Source of the DNA: Planctomycetia bacterium
Lineage (GTDB): Bacteria; Planctomycetota; Planctomycetia; Gemmatales; Gemmataceae
NCBI GenBank assembly: GCA_005799265.1
Contig: SYHD01000090.1
Span: 1-45,527, forward strand
Direction of reading: 5' to 3'
Length of the DNA stretch: 45,527 nucleotides
Shown here one piece after another: positions 22,226 to 30,616 of the stretch (within the stretch, counting starts at the first letter, position 1; every line of letters begins with the position of its first letter). Under the pieces are notes generated by a model. It was not told the DNA's origin and did not search any database. It saw only the letters and a program-made list of their open reading frames with translations. Both the position numbers and the translations under genes were made by a program.

Positions 22226-23276
22226 CCTGACCGAACAAAGTGGTGAATGGCTGCGCGCATCCGGTCCCGAGGCCGACATCGTCATATCGTGCCGCATTCG
22301 ACTGGCGCGGAACCTGTCGTCGTTCCCGTTCACCAATCGCGCGTCCACGCATCAGAAGGCGGAAATCGAGCAGTACCTGAAAGGCCGGCTGGAGAAGATC
22401 GACTTCGAGCCGCGCCTGGAGTACGTGAACCTGGCCCCGCTGTCGGCGCTCGATCGCCAACTTCTTGTGGAGCGACAGCTCATCAGCCGCGAGCTGGCGA
22501 ACAGCGAAGGCCCGCGCGGCGTCGCCTTTGCCGGCAGCGAGATTATCAGCGTCATGGTCAACGAGGAGGACCACGTCCGCATGCAGGTCATCCGCTCCGG
22601 CTTCACGCTCGACGAAGCCTGGCAAGACGCCGACCGCCTCGACGACAAGCTCGAAGAGAAAGTCCCCTACGCCTTCAACGAGGAGCTCGGCTATCTCACC
22701 GCCTGCCCGACCAACGTCGGCACCGGCATGCGCGCCAGCGTGATGCTGCACCTGCCGGCCCTGGTGTTGACGAAACAGATCGAGAAGGTCTTCCGCGCCT
22801 TGCAGAAGATCAACCTCGCCGTGCGCGGGCTCTACGGCGAAGGCAGCCGGGCCTCGGGCGATTTCTACCAAATCTCCAATCAGGTGACGCTCGGCAAAAG
22901 CGAAACGACGATCATCAATGAGATCCGCGACGTGGTCCCGAACATCATCAACTACGAGCGTCAGGCGCGCCAGGCCCTGACGCGCGAGAACCATGCCCAG
23001 GTGCTTGATCGCGTCCGCCGCGCTTTCGGCGTTTTGAAAAATGCCGCCATGATGACCTCGGAGGAGACAATGGACCTCCTGTCGAGCGTCCGCCTCGGCG
23101 TCAATTTGGGACTCATCGACGACATCGACATATTCAAGGTCAACGAACTCTTCATCCACACGCAGCCGGCCCACTTGCAAAAATTGCTTGGGCGACAACT
23201 CGACAGCGAGGAACGCAACACGGAGCGGGCACGTTTCTTGCGGAATCGGCTGCGCGAGATGGATAGCTTGAACTAA
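22212..23276 (+). CDS. mcsB: protein-arginine kinase McsB
   Basis: A 354-residue phosphagen-kinase-fold enzyme that phosphorylates arginine residues of proteins. Family motifs include DIVISCRIRLARNLSSFPFT (ATP-binding arginines), INEEDHVRMQVIRSGF in the form VNEEDHVRMQVIRSGF, and LTACPTNVGTGMRASVMLHL with the conserved C-P-T-N-x-G-T-G-x-R active-site loop and its cysteine. The C-terminal RNTERA resembles the R-D-x-x-R-A phospho-arginine sensor of Bacillus McsB with one change. It overlaps the second McsA gene and completes the operon. ClpC and CtsR are not in the window. Confidence 0.92.
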   Translation: MNLDSLTEQSGEWLRASGPEADIVISCRIRLARNLSSFPFTNRASTHQKAEIEQYLKGRLEKIDFEPRLEYVNLAPLSALDRQLLVERQLISRELANSEGPRGVAFAGSEIISVMVNEEDHVRMQVIRSGFTLDEAWQDADRLDDKLEEKVPYAFNEELGYLTACPTNVGTGMRASVMLHLPALVLTKQIEKVFRALQKINLAVRGLYGEGSRASGDFYQISNQVTLGKSETTIINEIRDVVPNIINYERQARQALTRENHAQVLDRVRRAFGVLKNAAMMTSEETMDLLSSVRLGVNLGLIDDIDIFKVNELFIHTQPAHLQKLLGRQLDSEERNTERARFLRNRLREMDSLN

Positions 23277-23353
23277 TAACCGGGCGATTGCAACGGAACA
23301 CATTAACTGCACGGCATCGAGCGATCCCCGCCTTGCGCTCAGGGTTAGATTGC

Positions 23354-23370
23354 CCAGGGAGCGTCCCTGG
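23354..23370. other. short perfect hairpin downstream of mcsB
   Basis: CCAGGGA (23354-23360), loop GCG, TCCCTGG (23364-23370). It lies in the 294-base gap between mcsB and the next gene, in which I see nothing else. Confidence 0.4.
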
Positions 23371-23570
23371 CGTGCCGGAATCCGCCGTGGCGTTGCCTAC
23401 CACTTTCCATGGATTTGATTGACTTGCCTGAACAGGTGTGTTAGTTCTAGATGTTGGTTCGCCTCACTAGCGCCGAAAACCATCGTGCCACTCCTTTTTG
23501 TGCGGGCACTATCCAGTTGAAGAACTTTGCGCTATTGACTTGTGCGCCGTCGTGGTTGGGGGGTACTCCC

Positions 23571-26312
23571 ATGATTCGGGCATTTTCGCGCCGCTGGCTT
23601 GTCGCGTTCCTGGCATTAGCAATCGCTGCACCGCCGCTTTGGGCGGACGGCGTCACGCTTCCCGACGGCCGACGCATCGAGACGATCGATTTTGAACGCC
23701 ACGTGCAGGCCCTGCTGGGCAAACACGGCTGCAACGCGGGTTCGTGCCACGGTTCGCTTCAGGGGCGCGGCGGACTGTACTTGAGCTTGTTCGGCTATTC
23801 CGCGGAGAAAGATATCGCCGCCTTGATGCGCGACGCGCGCGGCCGGCGCGTCAGTGTAGGCAATCCCGACCAGAGCTTGATGCTGCTCAAAGCCACTGGG
23901 CAAGTCACGCACGGCGGCGACGTACGATTTTCTCCCTATTCCTGGCAGCACGAGGTCATACGCTCCTGGATCGCGTCCGGCGCCAACTGGACTCCCGGCG
24001 CCGGCAAGGTCAGCCGCGTCGAAGTGCAGCCGAACGAGTTCGTCTTCACCAAGCCGGGCGACACCAAGCAATTGAAGGTCATCGTTCACTTTGCCGACAA
24101 GACGCAAGAAGACATGACGCTCCTGTGCGACTTCCGCGCTTACGACGATTTCGTCGTTTCGGTTTCCCCGACCGGCGAAGTAAAGAGTCTACGGCCCGGC
24201 GACACGCCGATCCTCGTTACCTATCGCGGACACATCCAGACGACGCGCGTTTTCACCCCCGTCACGCTCGCCAAGGATGTCGCCTATCCGAAGGTTCCCG
24301 AAATCAATTACATCGACCGCGAAATCTTCGGCAAACTGAGGAAGCTCAACATCATCCCGTCGGACCTGTCGAGCGACACCGAGTTTCTGCGCCGCGCCAC
24401 GATCGATACGATTGGCTCCTTGCCGTCGCCCGAGGAAGTGCGCGCGTTCGTGGCCGACAAGGACCCCGAAAAACGCGCCAAGAAGATCGACGACCTGCTC
24501 AAGCATTCGTTGCACGCGGCGCTGTGGGCGACGAAATTCAGCGACATCACCGCCAACAACGTCGATGCGATGGACGGCGTGCCGCAGCTTCGGGCCAAGC
24601 GCGCCAAGATGTGGCACGACTGGTTCCGCAAGCGCGTTCATGAAAACATGCCGTATGATCAGATCGCCAAAGGCGTGCTGACCGCGACGAGCCGGGACAA
24701 GCTCGAACCACTGGCCTGGGTCCGGCACTACGGCGAAATCGATCAGGCGGCCCGCGTCGGCTTCAACACCGCTTACGCCGAGCGCGCGAGTCTCGATCTG
24801 TTCTGGCGGCGCCTCGACGGCAAGGAGTTCTTCCCCATCGAGAAGATGGCGGAGCTGACCGCGACCGCGTTCATGGGCGTCCGCATCGAGTGCGCTCAGT
24901 GCCACAAGCATCCGACCGACGAATGGACGCAAGCCGAGTATCGCGCGTTCGCCAACGTGTTCAGCCAGGTCCAACTCGGTTCGTCCGTGGAGATCAAGGC
25001 GGCCGTCCTGAAAGAGCAGACCGAACGGCAACGCGTAATCAAGGAAGCGCTCGACATCATCGACAAGGACATCAAGGCGCGCAAGGCCGAGATCGATGCG
25101 AAGCTCGACGCGGAAATCGCTCCGAAACGCAAGGACTTCGACGCGACGCTGGCGAAGGAGATCGCTGCTCGCAAGGAAGCCGCCCAGAAGGCCGTCGCAA
25201 ATGAGCCCGCCGACAAACAGAAAACCGCCCTGGCGGCCGCCGAGAAGATGATCGAGTCCTATCGCAAGAAGACGCAAACGTCGTTCGATCAATCCGTGCT
25301 CAGTCAGCGTCAGAAGGCCACGGCCGCGATTAATCAAGAATCCGCCAAGCGCAAGGCCGAGGTCAACGCGAAGTTCTCCGCGATGAATCCCTTTGGTCCG
25401 GGCGGCGGCCAGGGGCAGCTGCAAGAGATCTTCATCTCGACCAAGTTGACGCGCACGCTCAGTCATCCCGACACCAAGGCTGCCCTGCCTCCCAAAGCGC
25501 TGGGGGGACCCGAGTTGTCCTATGATGGCGACGCGCGCGAAGGATTACACCGCTGGCTGACGCAGGCGGACAATCCGTTCTTTGCGCGCAGCTTTGTCAA
25601 TCGCGTCTGGGCCCACTACTTCGGCCAGGGGCTGGTAGAACCGGTCGACAGCTTCTCCGCCGCCAATCCGCCGTCGAACGAGAAACTGCTCGACGCGCTT
25701 GCGAAGGACTTCATTGACAGCAAGTTCGACATCCGCCGGCTCGAACGCACGATCCTCCTGTCACGCACCTATCAACTGTCGGCGACGCCCAACGACACGA
25801 ATCGGCAAGACAAGAACGCCTTCGCACGCAGCTATCCGCGCCGGCCTATGGCGGAGGTCGTGATCGACGTACTCAACTCGGCTCTCGGAGTCACCGACGA
25901 TTTCGGGCCCGACGTGCCCAAGGAAAGCCGCGCCATCGAGCTGGCGCCGAACAAGCTGCAAAATCAGCAGTTCGCGAACATTCTGCGCATCTTCGGCCGG
26001 CCGCCCCGCACCTCGACCTGCGATTGCGAGCGCGCCACCGAACCCGCGCTGCCGCAGACGTTATACTTGATGACGGACCTCAACCTGCTCGGTAAGATGA
26101 CGAAGGGCCGCATGAGCCAGCTGTTGTCGTCGAAGAAAAGCGACGATGAAGTGATTGACGACTTGTTCCTGGCCACGCTGACGAGAACGCCGACCGAGCG
26201 CGAACGCATGTTCGCCCAGCAGAGCTTACAGCGGGCGGCGTCGCGCCAGGCGGGATTCGTCAATATCATGTGGGCATTGATCAACACGCGGGAGTTTGTT
26301 CTGAATCATTGA
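23571..26312 (+). CDS. DUF1549/DUF1553 cytochrome-like surface protein with coiled-coil insert
   Basis: A 913-residue exported protein of the planctomycete PSD1 group. A signal peptide covers about 1-25 (MIRAFSRRWLVAFLALAIAA). An atypical heme-like site CNAGSCH lies at residues 54-60, then a Big2-like domain (KVIVHFADKTQEDMTLLCDF, GDTPILVTYRG), the DUF1549 domain (NYIDREIFGKLRKLNIIPSD) with a CAQCH motif at 441-445, and a C-terminal DUF1553 domain (HRWLTQADNPFFARSFVNRV, WAHYFGQGLVEP). Between them (about 475-620) sits a Lys/Glu/Ala-rich coiled-coil insert (ALDIIDKDIKARKAEIDAKL). These proteins nearly always sit next to a DUF1501 gene, as here, and are thought to work in polymer breakdown; the reaction is not known. 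I start at ATG 23571 because the signal peptide begins there. Confidence 0.85.
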   Translation: MIRAFSRRWLVAFLALAIAAPPLWADGVTLPDGRRIETIDFERHVQALLGKHGCNAGSCHGSLQGRGGLYLSLFGYSAEKDIAALMRDARGRRVSVGNPDQSLMLLKATGQVTHGGDVRFSPYSWQHEVIRSWIASGANWTPGAGKVSRVEVQPNEFVFTKPGDTKQLKVIVHFADKTQEDMTLLCDFRAYDDFVVSVSPTGEVKSLRPGDTPILVTYRGHIQTTRVFTPVTLAKDVAYPKVPEINYIDREIFGKLRKLNIIPSDLSSDTEFLRRATIDTIGSLPSPEEVRAFVADKDPEKRAKKIDDLLKHSLHAALWATKFSDITANNVDAMDGVPQLRAKRAKMWHDWFRKRVHENMPYDQIAKGVLTATSRDKLEPLAWVRHYGEIDQAARVGFNTAYAERASLDLFWRRLDGKEFFPIEKMAELTATAFMGVRIECAQCHKHPTDEWTQAEYRAFANVFSQVQLGSSVEIKAAVLKEQTERQRVIKEALDIIDKDIKARKAEIDAKLDAEIAPKRKDFDATLAKEIAARKEAAQKAVANEPADKQKTALAAAEKMIESYRKKTQTSFDQSVLSQRQKATAAINQESAKRKAEVNAKFSAMNPFGPGGGQGQLQEIFISTKLTRTLSHPDTKAALPPKALGGPELSYDGDAREGLHRWLTQADNPFFARSFVNRVWAHYFGQGLVEPVDSFSAANPPSNEKLLDALAKDFIDSKFDIRRLERTILLSRTYQLSATPNDTNRQDKNAFARSYPRRPMAEVVIDVLNSALGVTDDFGPDVPKESRAIELAPNKLQNQQFANILRIFGRPPRTSTCDCERATEPALPQTLYLMTDLNLLGKMTKGRMSQLLSSKKSDDEVIDDLFLATLTRTPTERERMFAQQSLQRAASRQAGFVNIMWALINTREFVLNH

Positions 26313-26317
26313 TCTCA

Positions 26318-26359
26318 TTCGTTTAGCGCTCGCATGGCGCCATGCGAGCGCTAAACGAA
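26318..26359. repeat. 42-bp perfect palindrome between the two surface-protein genes
   Basis: TTCGTTTAGCGCTCGCATGGC (26318-26338) is followed directly by its exact reverse complement (26339-26359) with no loop. It ends 18 bases before the DUF1501 start and could be a transcript-stability or attenuation element between co-transcribed genes. Confidence 0.8.
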
Positions 26360-26377
26360 GAAAACAGGGGGTTACTC

Positions 26378-27721
26378 ATGTCGAACCGATCCCACCGCCG
26401 CGATTTCCTCAAGATCGGCGCCGCCGGTCTTCTGGGCATGACCTTGCCCGATCTGCTGCGGCTCGAAGCGACCGCGAATAATCCGCGCGCGCAATCCGTG
26501 ACCAACGGCCGCGCCCGTAACGTCATCATGATCTGGCTCTCCGGCGGCCCGGCGACCATCGACATTTGGGACTTGAAGCCCGACGCTCCCGCGCAGATTC
26601 GAGGCGAGTTCCGCCCGATCCACACCAACGCGGATGGCGTTCACATCAGCGAACACATGCCGCGCACGGCGCGCGTCATGGATCAGGCGGCCATCGTCCG
26701 CTCGCTGGCCCATGGCATCGACGACCACGGCGCGGCATCCGTCTACATGACCGCCGGCACGCGCTCGACGCAGGTGCTGCGCTACCCGTCGCTCGGCTCG
26801 ATGACGTCCCGCTTGCTCGACGCCGAACCGGGCATCCCCGCCTACGTCAAGTTCGGCCGGGGCGGGAGCAGCCAGACCACCGGCTATCTCGGCACGCAGT
26901 ATAGCCCTCTCGAAGTGGACGAGAACATCAACATTCGGCCGGCTGCCGCTCAAGCGCAGAACCGCTTCCAGCAGCCGCAACAGCAGCAACAACTCGGCGT
27001 CGCCTTGCCGCCGGGTTTCTCGCAGGACATGCTGAACGATCGCGACGGTCTGCGCAACGCCTTCGACGAACATTTCAGCCGACTTGATAACTCCGCGGAC
27101 ATCGTCGGCGGCATGGATCGCTTCCATCAGCAGGCTATCGATATCCTGCGCGCCAACCGCACGCAACGCGCCCTCGACGTCTCGGGCGAACCGAGCATCG
27201 TGCGCGATCGCTACGGCAGCGACGCTCTGGGCCGCGCCGGTCTGATCTCGCGCCGCCTGATCGAAGCGGGCACGCGCTTCGTCACTTTCACGATCAACGG
27301 CTGGGACACGCACGGCGGCAACTTCAACGCGCTGCGCACCAACCTCCTGCCGCGGCTCGATCGCGTCTTGGCCGCGCTCGTAGGCGATCTGGCCAGCCGT
27401 GGGCTGCTCGAGAACACAGTCGTTTACTGCGCCGGCGAGTTCGGCCGCACGCCGCGCGTCAACGGCGGCGCCGGTCGCGATCACTGGGGCCGCTCGATGT
27501 CGGTGTTCCTGGCCGGCGGCGGCATCAAGCGCGGCTACGTGCACGGCTCGACCGACACGAACGGCATGGCCCCCGCCAACGCTCCGTGCCGGCCCGACGA
27601 CGTCGCGGCGACGATCTTCCATTGCCTCGGCTTTGAGCCGAGCTACGAGATCAGCTCGCCGCTCGGCCGGCCCCTCCAGATCTTCCCGCTGGGCCGCGTG
27701 TTGGCGCCGCTGGTGGCGTAA
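26378..27721 (+). CDS. DUF1501 twin-arginine-exported protein
   Basis: A 447-residue protein. The N-terminus, SHRRDFLKIGAAGLLGMTLP, is a twin-arginine signal. The core matches DUF1501, a sulfatase-like alkaline-phosphatase-fold family: RNVIMIWLSGGPATIDIWDL, VRSLAHGIDDHGAASVYMTA, GWDTHGGNFNALRTNLLPRL, VVYCAGEFGRTPRVNGGAGR and DHWGRSMSVFLAGGGIKRG. The D-x-W-D, G-D-T/W-D-T-H-G and D-H-W metal-like positions are retained. A Gln-rich loop (PQQQQQLGV) lies at about residue 200-210. It is the usual partner of the PSD1 gene upstream and may act with it outside the cytoplasm. Confidence 0.87.
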   Translation: MSNRSHRRDFLKIGAAGLLGMTLPDLLRLEATANNPRAQSVTNGRARNVIMIWLSGGPATIDIWDLKPDAPAQIRGEFRPIHTNADGVHISEHMPRTARVMDQAAIVRSLAHGIDDHGAASVYMTAGTRSTQVLRYPSLGSMTSRLLDAEPGIPAYVKFGRGGSSQTTGYLGTQYSPLEVDENINIRPAAAQAQNRFQQPQQQQQLGVALPPGFSQDMLNDRDGLRNAFDEHFSRLDNSADIVGGMDRFHQQAIDILRANRTQRALDVSGEPSIVRDRYGSDALGRAGLISRRLIEAGTRFVTFTINGWDTHGGNFNALRTNLLPRLDRVLAALVGDLASRGLLENTVVYCAGEFGRTPRVNGGAGRDHWGRSMSVFLAGGGIKRGYVHGSTDTNGMAPANAPCRPDDVAATIFHCLGFEPSYEISSPLGRPLQIFPLGRVLAPLVA

Positions 27722-27729
27722 CCGATTCG

Positions 27730-27772
27730 CCGTTTGCGGCGTAGCACGGTAGTCGTGCCGCGCCGCAAACGG
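27730..27772. repeat. dispersed palindrome after the DUF1501 gene
   Basis: CCGTTTGCGGCG (27730-27741) pairs with CGCCGCAAACGG (27761-27772), and GCACG (27744-27748) with CGTGC (27754-27758), around a 5-base loop. The arm word resembles the other dispersed palindromes (CCGCTTGCGGC). Confidence 0.65.
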
Positions 27773-27840
27773 TTTCTTAGCTGCCCTGGCCTCCTTGCGT
27801 CCTGATTCATCGGCTGGTAGGATTTCATATGGAGGCCGCC

Positions 27841-28092
27841 ATGATTGAACTCACTGCCGAACAGCACCAGGCAATCACCGAAGCGGAGATGCCAACTCTC
27901 ATCGATCCTGAAACTCGAACCGAATACGTCCTCGTGCGCAAGGATCTCTTTGATCGGCTCAAAGCGCAGCTAGCTCTGGACGAGTACGACCCCGACGAAG
28001 GCCTCGTCCATATGAATGAGGTAATGGCCGGGGACGACGCCAACGATCCACTTCTGGAGAGCTATCAGCATTACCGCGAGACCCGGTCATGA
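27841..28092 (+). CDS. antitoxin-like partner of the MazF toxin
   Basis: An 83-residue acidic protein: MIELTAEQHQAITEAEMPTL, IDPETRTEYVLVRKDLFDRL, then an acidic tail (DEYDPDEGLVHMNEVMAGDD). The E-Y-V-L-V-x-K-x-x-F-x-x-L block is a common feature of small antitoxins in planctomycetes and cyanobacteria. An in-frame ATG at 27829 exists, but ATG 27841 has GGAGG just upstream and is preferred. It overlaps the toxin gene by four bases (ATGA), so translation is coupled. Confidence 0.7.
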   Translation: MIELTAEQHQAITEAEMPTLIDPETRTEYVLVRKDLFDRLKAQLALDEYDPDEGLVHMNEVMAGDDANDPLLESYQHYRETRS

Positions 28093-28436
28093 AACGCGGC
28101 GATGTCGTCCTCGTGCCGTTTCCATTTCAGGACAAACCCGGCGAAAAGCTCCGTCCCGCCGTAGTGGTACAAAGCGATGCCGAAAATGCAAGACTCGTCA
28201 ACAGTGTTGTTGTCATGATAACCGGCAACCTGCAAGACGCGGGTCAGCCGACAACCGTCCTTATTGACCCATTCACTCCTGCCGGCGCGGGCTCGGGACT
28301 GACGGGATCCTCGCTCATCAAATGCCATAACATCGCGACGGTTCGTCAGAATCGGATGAAAGTCATCGGCCGCCTTTCAACCGCGCTGATGCGCCAGGTG
28401 AATGACGCATTGCGCATCGCTCTGGAATTGCCCTGA
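28089..28436 (+). CDS. MazF/PemK-type toxin
   Basis: A 115-residue endoribonuclease-like toxin. It starts MKRGDVVLVPFPFQDKPGEK, LRPAVVVQSD with the MazF G-D-V-V-L-V-x-F-P-F and R-P-A-V-V-V motifs, and ends TGSSLIKCHNIATVRQNRMK, where S-x-I-K and the R-x-x-R segment form the mRNA-interferase active region. Family members cut RNA when free of antitoxin. Complete and in frame; full length matches the family at about 110-120 residues. Confidence 0.88.
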   Translation: MKRGDVVLVPFPFQDKPGEKLRPAVVVQSDAENARLVNSVVVMITGNLQDAGQPTTVLIDPFTPAGAGSGLTGSSLIKCHNIATVRQNRMKVIGRLSTALMRQVNDALRIALELP

Positions 28437-28525
28437 TGAGTCGCCCGCACATCCTTCTCGTTTTCTAGCGCACGTCATACTCTGTCCGTTGAACGGAACA
28501 ACGCTTCACGCACGGAGACCACGCC

Positions 28526-29536
28526 ATGTCCGACAAGAAACCCACGCCGCGCCAACAACTCTTGGGCATGATCACCAGCTACTGGACCTCGCAATCGATC
28601 CACGTCGCCGCCAAGCTCAAGCTCGCTGATCTCGTCAAGGACGCACCGAAGACCGCCGCCGAACTCGCGCAGTCAACCGGCACGCATCCGCAGGCGCTCT
28701 TTCGCTTGCTACGCGCGCTGTCGAGCGTCGAGATTTTCCGCGAGGACGAACAAGGCCGCTTCCATTTGACGCCGATGGCCGAGTGCCTGCTCGACGTGCA
28801 CGGCTCACAGCGCGCGGTCGCGATCATGATGGGAGACGAACATTACGCGTCCTGGGGCGAATTGCTCTACAGCGTCCAGACCGGCAAGCCTGGGTTCGAT
28901 CACCTCTACAAGAAGCCGGTCTTTGATTGGCTCTCGGAACATACCGAACAGGCGAAGATTTTCGACGCCGCCATGACCGGCTTCCACGGCTCCGAAACGC
29001 AAGCGATGATCGACGCCTACGATTACGCCGGCGTCAACACCGTCGTCGATATCGGCGGCGGCAACGGCACCGTGTTGGCCGCGGTCTTGAAACGGCACCC
29101 GACGATCAAGGGCATCCTCTACGATCTGCCCGGCGTCATCGAGCGCGCCAAGAAAAATCTTGCCGACCAGGGTCTGACGTCGCGCGTGCAGACGATCGCC
29201 GGCAGCTTCTTCGAGTCGGCCCCGCCCGGCGGCGACACCTATCAAATGCGGCACATCATCCACGACTGGACCGACGAGCAGTGCCACACTATCCTCACGC
29301 ACATTCGCAAGGTCATCCCCAAGGACGGCAGGTTGCTGGTCATTGAGATGGTCATCAAGCCGAAGAATGAGCCGCAGCTCGCGAAATGGCTCGATCTCAA
29401 CATGCTGGTCCTACCAGGCGGCCGCGAGCGCACCGAGACGGAGTATCGCGACATGTATGCCAAGGCGGGCTTCAGACTGGAGCGCGTCGTGCCGACGCCG
29501 ACGGAGGTGAGCGTCATCGAAGGTCGGCCCGTGTAA
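28526..29536 (+). CDS. SAM-dependent O-methyltransferase, COMT/ASMT-like
   Basis: A 336-residue class I methyltransferase of the dimeric O-methyltransferase group. A winged-helix N-terminal domain (residues about 10-90: IHVAAKLKLADLVKDAPKTA, AELAQSTGTHPQALFRLLRA) precedes the SAM-binding domain: VVDIGGGNGTVLAAVLKRHP, ILYDLPGVIERA, and MRHIIHDWTDEQCHTILTHI with the conserved catalytic His. The substrate is probably a phenolic or polyketide-like hydroxyl, but nothing here says which, and there is no biosynthetic cluster around. CGGAGA precedes the ATG. It is followed by a 300-base gap holding a repeat. Confidence 0.88.
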   Translation: MSDKKPTPRQQLLGMITSYWTSQSIHVAAKLKLADLVKDAPKTAAELAQSTGTHPQALFRLLRALSSVEIFREDEQGRFHLTPMAECLLDVHGSQRAVAIMMGDEHYASWGELLYSVQTGKPGFDHLYKKPVFDWLSEHTEQAKIFDAAMTGFHGSETQAMIDAYDYAGVNTVVDIGGGNGTVLAAVLKRHPTIKGILYDLPGVIERAKKNLADQGLTSRVQTIAGSFFESAPPGGDTYQMRHIIHDWTDEQCHTILTHIRKVIPKDGRLLVIEMVIKPKNEPQLAKWLDLNMLVLPGGRERTETEYRDMYAKAGFRLERVVPTPTEVSVIEGRPV

Positions 29537-29586
29537 GGGGCGTGGCGTTTGCTGCCTGGCGGCATCCTCATTGGCGTGCGACCTTT

Positions 29587-29730
29587 GTAACCGTTCACCT
29601 CCCCTCTCCCTCTGCACTCAGGGGGAGAGGGGTCGGGGGTGAGGGGGAGGAACAGACAGTTGCGCGACGCCTCAACCCCTCACCCCCAGCCCCTCTCCCC
29701 TGAGTACAGGGGAGAGGGGTGAACGGTTAC
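29587..29730. repeat. 144-bp MITE-like unit with 13-bp terminal inverted repeats
   Basis: GTAACCGTTCACC (29587-29599) and GGTGAACGGTTAC (29718-29730) are perfect inverted ends. Inside are two facing copies of a G/C-rich hairpin: CCCCTCTCCC with GGGGGAGAGGGG (29601-29632), and CCCCTCTCCCC with GGGGAGAGGGG (29690-29719), each with a flanking GGGGGTGAGGGGG or CCCCTCACCCCC. The same hairpin appears inside two genes at 37448 and 43575. A T-rich stretch follows, so it could also end the methyltransferase transcript. The rest of the gap shows nothing. Confidence 0.75.
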
Positions 29731-29836
29731 CGACTTTTTTGGTTTTTTCGCGTGCTTTTCACTAACGGGTCAGATAACATCGCCCACGATTTGCTTCCCG
29801 TTTCCATTCACGCCCACATTGACAGGATGTACAGCC

Positions 29837-30571
29837 ATGCTCACAGCCCGGCACCTGATGCTTTTGGTTTTCTCCTTGGCCGTGCTCTTGCACTTCCTGG
29901 GTGAATCGTTAGCAGGCCCCCATCGCGACGAGGCCCGGCATTGCACTTTCAACATTCCGAACAACTGGATTCCCGTGCCGGCGGAAATGCTCGCCGAGGC
30001 AAACCGGATGGCGAAGAACAACAACGTCCAATTTCAAGCGGGGTACGAGCCCAAGGAGCTCACGCCGGGCCCCAATGGCGAACGCTATCCGTACTTCTTC
30101 CTTCAGCACATCAAGATAAATGGCCCGGGCAGCTATGAAGACATCGAACGCAGCATCGCCAAGGGTGTGCCGAATGGCGTCAAAAAAATGGAAGGCGAGC
30201 TGAAAGATCTCGTCTCCAACATCTCGGTCGGCTCCGCGGTGCTGGATCGCACGAAAAATCGCATCATCCTGCGCATCGAATTGACGCTGCCGAACGGCGC
30301 CAAAGTGCAGGGGGTCTCCTATGGATTCATCGGCAAAGAAGGGATCTTGAATCTCCACTGCTATGCCCTGGAGAAGGACTTCAACCGTTTGTTGCCCACG
30401 TACAACGCCATGGCCGATTCCTTCGCCTACGACCAAGGCTACGAATTCGTGCCCGGCCGGGGCGTTTTCAGCTGGCTCAACTGGTCGAACGGCGGGATCA
30501 TCGGCGCCATCATCGGCGGACTCATCGGCGGCGTCATTGCTCTTGGCCGTAAACTCCTGGGGAAGGCTTGA
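29837..30571 (+). CDS. exported protein with C-terminal membrane anchor, unknown function
   Basis: A 244-residue protein. A signal or anchor segment (LTARHLMLLVFSLAVLLHFL) is followed by a soluble domain starting CTFNIPNNWIPVPAEMLAEA, which in its F-x-I-P-x-x-W start recalls PsbP/DcrB-like proteins, and by a C-terminal membrane helix with a glycine-zipper pattern (GGIIGAIIGGLIGGVIALGR) and a basic end. This suggests an inner-membrane-anchored periplasmic protein. The ATG at 29837 has AGGA upstream; an in-frame TTG at 29819 is less likely. I recognise no specific family. Confidence 0.6.
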   Translation: MLTARHLMLLVFSLAVLLHFLGESLAGPHRDEARHCTFNIPNNWIPVPAEMLAEANRMAKNNNVQFQAGYEPKELTPGPNGERYPYFFLQHIKINGPGSYEDIERSIAKGVPNGVKKMEGELKDLVSNISVGSAVLDRTKNRIILRIELTLPNGAKVQGVSYGFIGKEGILNLHCYALEKDFNRLLPTYNAMADSFAYDQGYEFVPGRGVFSWLNWSNGGIIGAIIGGLIGGVIALGRKLLGKA

Positions 30572-30616
30572 TGTTTCAAGGCCGGCTCATTCCGCGATGA
30601 GATGCGCCAGGTCGCG

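Noticed and set aside
19720-23312. Minus-strand frames of 441 and 449 codons opposite the kinase, acetyltransferase and mcsB genes
   Set aside because: Shadow frames; the plus strand carries intact family motifs over the same bases.
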